In this document: positions 59,753 through 64,000 of the stretch, piece after piece
Layout: the number at the start of each line of letters is the position of its first letter
How positions within the stretch are numbered: the first letter of the stretch is position 1
DNA from: a virus
IMG/VR virus record: IMGVR_UViG_3300046837_000396
Span: 32,182-96,181 of that record
Strand: one strand, 5' to 3'
DNA: 64,000 nucleotides
The notes under the pieces: generated by a model
Seen by the model: the letters and a program-made list of their open reading frames with translations, nothing else
Database searches by the model: none
What the model was told of the DNA's origin: nothing
Translations under genes and position numbers: made by a program

Positions 59753-60071
59753 CGGTTCGGTTCCCGAGAATCCGGTTGGCCTCGACCCGGTGATGACCGT
59801 TGTGCAGGTACAGGACGCCCCCGCTCGCGACCACGATCGGTAGGTCCTGCGCGAAACCGTTCTTCGAGACGTCGTCCGGTTCGCCTTTCCCGCCCCGCTC
59901 GACGTAGTGCTGGACGCGCGACTTTCGAACCGTGTGCTGGACCGCGTGAAGATCCCGGATCGGCACGTCGCGAATATCCGCGGCGTCGAACTGGGAACGC
60001 GTGATCTTCCCCCCGTACCCCTTCTTCCCGTCCCGGTACGGGAGCGTCACGTCCTCGAAGTCGGAAGCCAC
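59691..60071 (-). CDS. ParB-like protein 3
   Basis: 126 residues: 'ITRSQFDAADIRDVPIRDLHAVQHTVRKSRVQHYVERGG' and 'LPIVVASGGVLYLHNGHHRVEANRILGNRTVRARVV', the ParB/Srx fold with the GHHR nucleotide-binding motif. It is the third ParB-fold protein in the window. Stand-alone ParB-like proteins can be nucleases or NTPases; its target is unknown. Confidence 0.7.
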   Translation of the reverse strand: MASDFEDVTLPYRDGKKGYGGKITRSQFDAADIRDVPIRDLHAVQHTVRKSRVQHYVERGGKGEPDDVSKNGFAQDLPIVVASGGVLYLHNGHHRVEANRILGNRTVRARVVRVPRPGLQAWAERE

Positions 60072-60074
60072 GGC

Positions 60075-60305
60075 TCAGTTGGGGCGCTGGGGCGGATCCC
60101 GGCGGAGCGCTTCTGTCGCGTCTTGAACGAGCTCCTCGAGAGACTCGCGATCGAGCTGGATCCAGAATCCCTTCCGCTCGTCCGGTCCCGGGTCCTCGTT
60201 GAGCGTGACGACGAGCCCGAACTCGTCGTCAGTGATCTTCCGAATCTCGAGGTCGTGAACTTCCCCGCCGTCGGCCGGGTCGAGGTCGTCGCGGGGATCT
60301 GCCAT
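60075..60305 (-). CDS. Small acidic protein
   Basis: 76 residues from MADPRDDLDPADGGEVH, very acidic throughout ('ITDDEFGLVVTLNEDPGPDERKGFWIQLDRESLEELVQDATEALRR'). A small alpha/beta fold is possible. Function unknown; a DNA mimic is possible on composition only. Confidence 0.5.
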   Translation of the reverse strand: MADPRDDLDPADGGEVHDLEIRKITDDEFGLVVTLNEDPGPDERKGFWIQLDRESLEELVQDATEALRRDPPQRPN

Positions 60306-60342
60306 CTCGGGAGCCTCGCACCCCCCGGGGGGCCGTTCAACC

Positions 60343-60362
60343 ACCGCGCCGCGCGGCGCGGT
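60343..60362. repeat. Dispersed 20-bp palindrome, copy 10 (exact)
   Basis: Exact copy. Its final T is the first base of the stop of the 60362 gene (minus strand). The flank matches copy 9 on both sides. Confidence 0.95.
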
Positions 60363-60601
60363 CAGACCTGCCGGACCGTAATCTCGGCCTGCCCGACCCC
60401 GAAGTGAATGAGCGCAGCCTTACGGGCCTCGAACCACGTCTGGGCCATCACGCGGAACGGAGCCGACCCTTCGACGGGTTGGCCGCACGACGTCCGGGTC
60501 GCCTCCCACGGAATAGGGCGATCCGGCGGGACCGCGCACTCGTGCTCCTTCGGCCCCCGGGACTTCGGAGCGCTGCCTCTAGCGTGCCTTCTTTGCGCCA
60601 C
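60362..60601 (-). CDS. Small protein of unknown function
   Basis: 79 residues: basic N-terminus (QRRHARGSAPKSRGPKEHECAVP), Trp-containing core 'FRVMAQTWFEARKAALIHFGVGQAEITVRQV'. Overlaps the next upstream gene by 23 bases. No motif identified. Confidence 0.5.
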   Translation of the reverse strand: MAQRRHARGSAPKSRGPKEHECAVPPDRPIPWEATRTSCGQPVEGSAPFRVMAQTWFEARKAALIHFGVGQAEITVRQV

Positions 60602-60737
60602 GGCCCGCTCCCTTTCGCTTGAAGTGTTCGACTTCGGCCAACCGTTCCTTCGCCTCGCTCATCGTCAGGTCCGGGCGGCTGAGCGGCTTCCCCGCTTCGC
60701 TCGTGACCTGGTGCCCCTGTTTCGTTTTCTTGATCAT
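60579..60737 (-). CDS. Very small Lys/Arg-rich protein
   Basis: 52 residues, ATGA overlap with the phosphoesterase gene. Sequence MIKKTKQGHQVTSEAGKPLS and later basic, Glu/Lys-rich. Natural codon phase and coupling support it. Function unknown. Confidence 0.5.
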   Translation of the reverse strand: MIKKTKQGHQVTSEAGKPLSRPDLTMSEAKERLAEVEHFKRKGAGRGAKKAR

Positions 60738-62248
60738 CGCTTTCGTTCCTTCGCGCCCTTCAGGCGCTGCTCGATGTAGGCGTCAACGCGCCGCGCGTCG
60801 ACCGTCGCCCTATGGCATTCGCCGTACTCGCGGTCGAAGCTGATCACCTGGAGGTACTGGCTCGACCGGTACGCGGCTCCGTTATGCCAAGCGTCGCGTG
60901 GGGCTAACGTGTTGAAGTACTCCATCTTTACGTCCGGGTATTCCTCGACCTTCACGACCTTCTTGTGATGGATGTGCCCGAGGATCCAGACCTTGTAGTT
61001 CGCCTTACCCCAGTAGCTCCGGCAACCCGGGATCCCGTTCGGACCGCAGTCGGTCGCCATCACGCCCGGGAGTTGTTCGGGCCGCGTCTCGTCGCCGTGG
61101 CAGGTCCCGATCAGATTCTTCCCGAACAGCTTGTAGGCGAACGGATTCAGGTTCTCCTCGATCACGACCCGGTCGTCGTTCCGGTACATCTCGAGCAGCA
61201 ACATCTGGAGGACCGTCGAGAGCTTCGGGTCGTGGTTGCCCCGCCGGATATCGACCGTCACGAGCTCGTGCTTCTGCTTGCAGAGGTCGATGAGGCGACG
61301 AAACAGGTCGAGCCCGACCCGGATCACCTTCCCCTGGCGGGAGTCGACGTCGACCTTGTTATGACCGCGGGGCGTCAGTTGGTTGTCGTCATCGGCGTGA
61401 AAGAAGTCTCCGACATCGACGATGAAGGCTTCCTTCGCCGGCGGGGCCATCTCGACCAGCATCTCGACGCACCGGTAAAGCTGCTCCTGCGCGATCTTCA
61501 AGTCGAAGTCGCGGCCGCCGGTCTCGCGCCCCCACGCCAGCATCCCGATGTGGGGATCGCCGAGCACGTACGTGCTCAGGAGGTCGAGACGCTTCATCGG
61601 CATCGGCTTCGAAGGCTTCGAGAGCCCCCGGTACTGCTTCGCGTGCTGCTTCGCCTGTCGCCAGAACTCCTCCAGGTTCTTCTGGTTCTTGTCCGCGACC
61701 GCGCGCTGGTGCTGGATCAGGACCTCGCCCTGACGCCCATACATGGTCGAGACACGCTCGAGCGAGAAGTTCGGCGGGAGCGGATCGACCTTTGGTTTCC
61801 CCGAGGGGCCGCGCTCGCTCTTCACCCACTGCTTCGTCAGCTTTCCCTTCTCGTAATGGTCCGAGTTCCCCTTCAGCCGCATCGGTTCCGGAACCGGCTT
61901 CTGCCATCCGTACGCGGGCGCGAGCCCCTGCGAGGCTGCGAACTTCCGGACGACTCCGAGCGCGTGCAGGATGCTCGACGGCGATATCCCCATGCGGCGC
62001 GCTGCTTCGTGCGCGTTCCCACCGCACTCAATCGTAAGGTCGATCTTCGCAAGCTGCGTTGGAGTCGTGACGAACTGCTTGAGCTGTTCGAGCTCGCCGA
62101 CGCTCGCGCTCGGCACTCCGCCTCGCCGAACCCCTAGGAACGGGGTCGCGGAGACTTCCGCCTCCGGAGCGTGAACGCTGCCCGCGGAGGACTTGGGAAC
62201 CGGAACCCGACGGACCTTAGGATCGGTAGCTGATGAACGGCGTGACAT
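60734..62248 (-). CDS. HTH-metallophosphoesterase protein
   Basis: 504 residues, start with AAGGAG 10 bases upstream. An HTH (NAHEAARRMGISPSSILHALGVV, residues about 75-97) precedes a calcineurin-like phosphoesterase with motifs GDPHIG, VGDFFHADD, RGNHD, and GHIHHK. The combination occurs in phage proteins of uncertain role, likely a DNA-directed nuclease or phosphatase. Overlaps the zincin gene by 115 bases. Confidence 0.75.
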   Translation of the reverse strand: MSRRSSATDPKVRRVPVPKSSAGSVHAPEAEVSATPFLGVRRGGVPSASVGELEQLKQFVTTPTQLAKIDLTIECGGNAHEAARRMGISPSSILHALGVVRKFAASQGLAPAYGWQKPVPEPMRLKGNSDHYEKGKLTKQWVKSERGPSGKPKVDPLPPNFSLERVSTMYGRQGEVLIQHQRAVADKNQKNLEEFWRQAKQHAKQYRGLSKPSKPMPMKRLDLLSTYVLGDPHIGMLAWGRETGGRDFDLKIAQEQLYRCVEMLVEMAPPAKEAFIVDVGDFFHADDDNQLTPRGHNKVDVDSRQGKVIRVGLDLFRRLIDLCKQKHELVTVDIRRGNHDPKLSTVLQMLLLEMYRNDDRVVIEENLNPFAYKLFGKNLIGTCHGDETRPEQLPGVMATDCGPNGIPGCRSYWGKANYKVWILGHIHHKKVVKVEEYPDVKMEYFNTLAPRDAWHNGAAYRSSQYLQVISFDREYGECHRATVDARRVDAYIEQRLKGAKERKR

Positions 62249-62517
62249 TCGATGAACTGCTCCTTGTATTCGAACCCGGTGTCCTCGAGCGCAACGTGCC
62301 CGAGTTCGTGGAGGAGCGTCGTTTCCCAGGTCCCACGGGGAGCCCGGGGATTCAGGTAGATCCGCCGGGCGGTGAACTCGACGAACGCGTGGTCGTCGAT
62401 CCCGTCAGCGTTACGACCGAAGCCGGCGACTATCTCGGGGGTCGCGAAGTAGACCCGCCACGCGCGGTGGCGGTCGTCGCGGAACCCGAACCAGAAGACC
62501 GGCTTCAGCTTCGCCAC
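62134..62517 (-). CDS. Zincin-like metalloprotease
   Basis: 127 residues. Active site HELGHVALE (HExxH) in the middle, followed by an acidic residue and His (FIECHAVHQL). The final 40 residues are Arg/Pro-rich and overlap the phosphoesterase gene in another frame. SprT/IrrE-like peptidases have similar cores. Role unknown; could process host or phage proteins. Confidence 0.6.
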   Translation of the reverse strand: MAKLKPVFWFGFRDDRHRAWRVYFATPEIVAGFGRNADGIDDHAFVEFTARRIYLNPRAPRGTWETTLLHELGHVALEDTGFEYKEQFIECHAVHQLPILRSVGFRFPSPPRAAFTLRRRKSPRPRS

Positions 62518-62564
62518 GAGGGGTCTATGACGCCCCCACCGGACCCCTACAAGTTATCCCCAGG

Positions 62565-63152
62565 TTAGCGAGCCGTTCGGGGGAAGGCCGGTGACGCTAC
62601 GTCCCACGCGTCGAGCTCGGGGGTCCCGAGGTGAAGCGAGCAGTTCGGGCCGTCCCGGAGCCCGCTATACATCACGCTCGGGAGCGGGCCCTCGTAGTGA
62701 AGGTCGCCACCGGCGAACCGGAGCCCGAGCGCGTGGCCGAACTCGTGAAGCATCGCCCGGCGGAGCTCGTCCTCCGTGAACCCGAACCCCGCCACGATCG
62801 CGGGGTCGATCCCGATGTGGGCCGTCAGGGGCTCCGGGTTCTCGGCTCGCCAGCCCGTGCCGGCCAAGTGGGGCGCTACCGCTTCCGACTCGACCCGCCA
62901 GGTCCCGTCGTGCCACTCCGACCCCGCCGGAACCGAGACGACGAGGAACGACATCCCGGTCGCGGCCGACCACTCGGTCGCGGCTTCCTGGACCGGTTGA
63001 AAAAAGGTCTCGTCCGCCTCCACGATGACGTCCGCGGCCCTCGCGACTACCTGCCCGGCCTGGGGCGCCGGGTCGACCGTCGGGACCGGGCCGGCCCCGT
63101 AGGCGCACGCGTTCGCCAGCATCATCGTCGCCACCAGAATCATCTTCTTCAT
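62565..63152 (-). CDS. Metzincin-like lipoprotein metalloprotease
   Basis: 195 residues from MKKMILVATMMLANAC. The signal peptide ends in lipobox LANAC, so it is probably lipid-anchored. Active site HEFGHALGLRF with a downstream 'GGDLH' and Met-turn-like PSVMYSG: the metzincin HExxHxxG pattern, although the third zinc ligand at the usual position is Phe, and the later His may substitute. It could act on the host envelope or as a virion-associated protease. Upstream operators suggest regulated expression. Confidence 0.65.
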   Translation of the reverse strand: MKKMILVATMMLANACAYGAGPVPTVDPAPQAGQVVARAADVIVEADETFFQPVQEAATEWSAATGMSFLVVSVPAGSEWHDGTWRVESEAVAPHLAGTGWRAENPEPLTAHIGIDPAIVAGFGFTEDELRRAMLHEFGHALGLRFAGGDLHYEGPLPSVMYSGLRDGPNCSLHLGTPELDAWDVASPAFPRTAR

Positions 63153-63164
63153 GTCTCTCATCAT

Positions 63165-63221
63165 ACTTGTCTAGACGACGTTGTCTAGACAATCTTAAGC
63201 GCCGTAAGCGCTTTCTTTTTT
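63165..63221. promoter_or_regulatory. Operator-like region with two TTGTCTAGAC motifs and a hairpin
   Basis: TTGTCTAGAC at 63167-63176 and the full palindrome TTGTCTAGACAA at 63181-63192 are spaced 14 bases apart. A hairpin AAGCGC-CGTAA-GCGCTT (63197-63213) with a plus-strand T tract follows. Upstream of the lipoprotein protease; candidate binding site for a dimeric repressor. Confidence 0.55.
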
Positions 63222-63238
63222 GACGAGAGTGGGCGCGG

Positions 63239-63424
63239 TTAAGAAGAAAGGTAGGACGACATCGCCTTCCGGATCAGATCCGTGATCCCGATGCCTTCCT
63301 GAAGGGCCCGGACCCGCCAGGTCTCATACTCGGAATGCCGGAACCGGAACCCTCTCATCTTCGAGCTCTCGGGAGTCGGCGGAGTCGGGTCCGGCGGAAC
63401 GGACTTCTGTTTTTTGGTTCTCAT
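63239..63424 (-). CDS. Ribbon-helix-helix-like regulator
   Basis: 61 residues from MRTKKQKSV. Pro-rich N-terminus, then 'MRGFRFRHSEYETWRVRALQEGIGITDLIRKAMSSYLSS', a strand followed by two helices, the ribbon-helix-helix layout of small DNA-binding repressors. It sits between two copies of the TGTCTAGACA palindrome, and may bind them (inference). Confidence 0.6.
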   Translation of the reverse strand: MRTKKQKSVPPDPTPPTPESSKMRGFRFRHSEYETWRVRALQEGIGITDLIRKAMSSYLSS

Positions 63425-63443
63425 GGGATGTCTATACGGGCTT

Positions 63444-63923
63444 TCAACCCTCCCGTACACCCCTCCAGTACCAGAGGGCGCGGGGTACTAACGAAGGACG
63501 GACGCGAGAGCTAGGCGGGTCGTCGTACGAGCCGCCCGGACTTTCGCCGACGATCTTCGGATCTCCCAGATCCGAGCCGCGATCCGGCCCGCGTCCTCGG
63601 CTCGCCCCGCCCGCATCGCGAGCTTCCACTCCTCCTGCAACCCCGCGATCAACTCCGTTTCCATCTTCCGTCCCTCCTGCGTTCGTTCCATGCCCCTTAG
63701 GAACGGCGCTGTCTAGACAACCTTTAACGCTTTCTTGCGGCATCGCGGGAGGGGGAAAGGACGACATTGCGCCCGCTGGCCTCACGAGGATCCGGCGGTA
63801 GCCGATCCGGCGGAGCTGTGAGACCGCGAGGTCAACGAACCCACCCTGTCGGGTCAGCGTCACGTTCCGGCTTCCCTCTCGGTGGTGCGTCCCGATAACC
63901 CGGTAGGATTCGTCTTCACACAT
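63444..63923 (-). CDS. Protein of unknown function; C-terminal part doubtful
   Basis: Start MCEDESYRVIGTHHREGSRNV, overlapping the upstream stop by 8 bases. The first about 60 residues (LTRQGGFVDLAVSQLRRIGYRRILVRPAG) look natural. Beyond that the frame reads as Gly/Arg/Asp-rich shadow of the 63488 gene and crosses the operator at 63710. A frameshift or an unnoticed stop may end the real protein near 63730. No family recognised. Confidence 0.4.
   Translation of the reverse strand: MCEDESYRVIGTHHREGSRNVTLTRQGGFVDLAVSQLRRIGYRRILVRPAGAMSSFPPPAMPQESVKGCLDSAVPKGHGTNAGGTEDGNGVDRGVAGGVEARDAGGASRGRGPDRGSDLGDPKIVGESPGGSYDDPPSSRVRPSLVPRALWYWRGVREG
63488..63664 (-). CDS. Small helical protein
   Basis: 58 residues from METELIAGLQEEWKLAMRAG with GGAGGG 7 bases upstream; the first ATG at 63691 would add 9 residues. 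Helical and basic (RAEDAGRIAARIWEIRRSSAKVRAARTTTRLALASVLR). Possibly DNA-binding or a toxin-like small protein; unknown. Confidence 0.5.
   Translation of the reverse strand: METELIAGLQEEWKLAMRAGRAEDAGRIAARIWEIRRSSAKVRAARTTTRLALASVLR
63705..63735. promoter_or_regulatory. Second operator-like region with TGTCTAGACA
   Basis: TGTCTAGACAA at 63710-63720 is followed by CTTTAACGCTTTCTT, similar to the sequence following the 63181 motif. It lies upstream of the 63488 gene. Confidence 0.5.
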
Positions 63924-64000
63924 CGAGTTCCTCTTTCGCGATCTCACACAGCAGTTTTGACGCAACCGGGTCGAGCGCGTGAAGGCGTCCGAATGCGGTC
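63916..64000 (-). CDS. C-terminus of a gene cut by the right edge
   Basis: The last 27 residues (ending CEIAKEELDV) in an open frame to the edge; the stop overlaps the next start by 8 bases with a GAGG ribosome-binding site nearby. Too short to identify. Confidence 0.5.
   Translation of the reverse strand, partial: TAFGRLHALDPVASKLLCEIAKEELDV

Noticed and set aside
60965-62137. Plus-strand frame of 390 codons
   Set aside because: Antisense to the metallophosphoesterase with intact motifs; composition is Leu/Arg/Val mirror sequence.
63197-63221. Plus-strand rho-independent terminator at the lipoprotein gene
   Set aside because: The stem and T tract are present, but no plus-strand gene transcribes into it, so it was listed as part of a regulatory region only.
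1-64000. CRISPR arrays
   Set aside because: The dispersed palindromes are tens of kb apart and have no regular spacers; no repeat-spacer array was seen.
1-64000. tRNA genes
   Set aside because: No cloverleaf with T-loop GTTCRANNC plus matching stems was found; isolated GGTTCGAA-like strings lie inside coding genes.

Overview
This window is one continuous stretch of a high-GC, double-stranded DNA tailed phage with a contractile tail (myovirus morphology). The evidence is a tail sheath, a tube, a frameshifted tail chaperone pair, a tape measure protein and a baseplate (hub, spike, gp25-like wedge and J-like protein), next to a portal, a MuF-like protein, a scaffold and a major capsid protein. 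Almost every gene lies on the minus strand, packed with ATGA/GTGA/TTGA stop-start overlaps. Both window edges cut genes. No tRNA, integrase or CRISPR array was seen. The host cannot be named. A holin-like protein, a spanin-like protein and two predicted lipoproteins suggest a Gram-negative host.

Read in the direction of transcription (high to low coordinates), the layout is as follows. 64.0-58.2 kb holds small accessory genes, including a ribbon-helix-helix-like regulator next to repeated TTGTCTAGACAA palindromes, a lipoprotein metalloprotease, a second zincin, an HTH-metallophosphoesterase and a ParB-like protein. 58.2-51.4 kb holds adhesin and decoration genes, among them a 1429-residue beta-helix spike with a visibly lower GC content. 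51.3-42.4 kb is the head module (portal, MuF, decoration proteins, scaffold, and the major capsid gene between two intrinsic terminators). 42.4-37.2 kb holds connectors, tail completion proteins, sheath and tube. 37.1-23.9 kb holds tail chaperones with a -1 slip site, tape measure, baseplate and tail fibre. 24.0-22.8 kb is a probable lysis cluster. 22.85-22.48 kb is the largest non-coding region, rich in hairpins and repeats. 22.5-16.9 kb holds an SF2 helicase, a DnaB-like helicase, a primase and two small HTH proteins, ending at a terminator. 16.8-6.0 kb holds a sigma-like factor, family B DNA polymerase, probable ssDNA-binding protein, RecA/UvsX-like recombinase, SbcCD-like nuclease and a resolvase-like nuclease. 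5.5-2.3 kb is a probable DNA-hypermodification cassette. 2.3-0 kb holds small unknowns and a candidate small terminase.

Two systems stand out. First, a cassette of ParB-like protein, UDP-glucuronate decarboxylase (UDP-xylose synthase), TET-associated-type glycosyltransferase and a second ParB-like protein suggests that this phage decorates its DNA bases with a pentose made from a phage-encoded sugar-nucleotide pathway. Second, the 20-bp perfect palindrome ACCGCGCCGCGCGGCGCGGT occurs ten times across the 64 kb (eight exact copies, two with one mismatch). It sits inside genes in stop-free frames, exactly at stop codons, or just upstream of start codons. It behaves like a dispersed mobile or protein-binding element and is not explained by any annotated gene.

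Functions were assigned by reading motifs and gene order, without database searches. Small unknown proteins are described rather than named.
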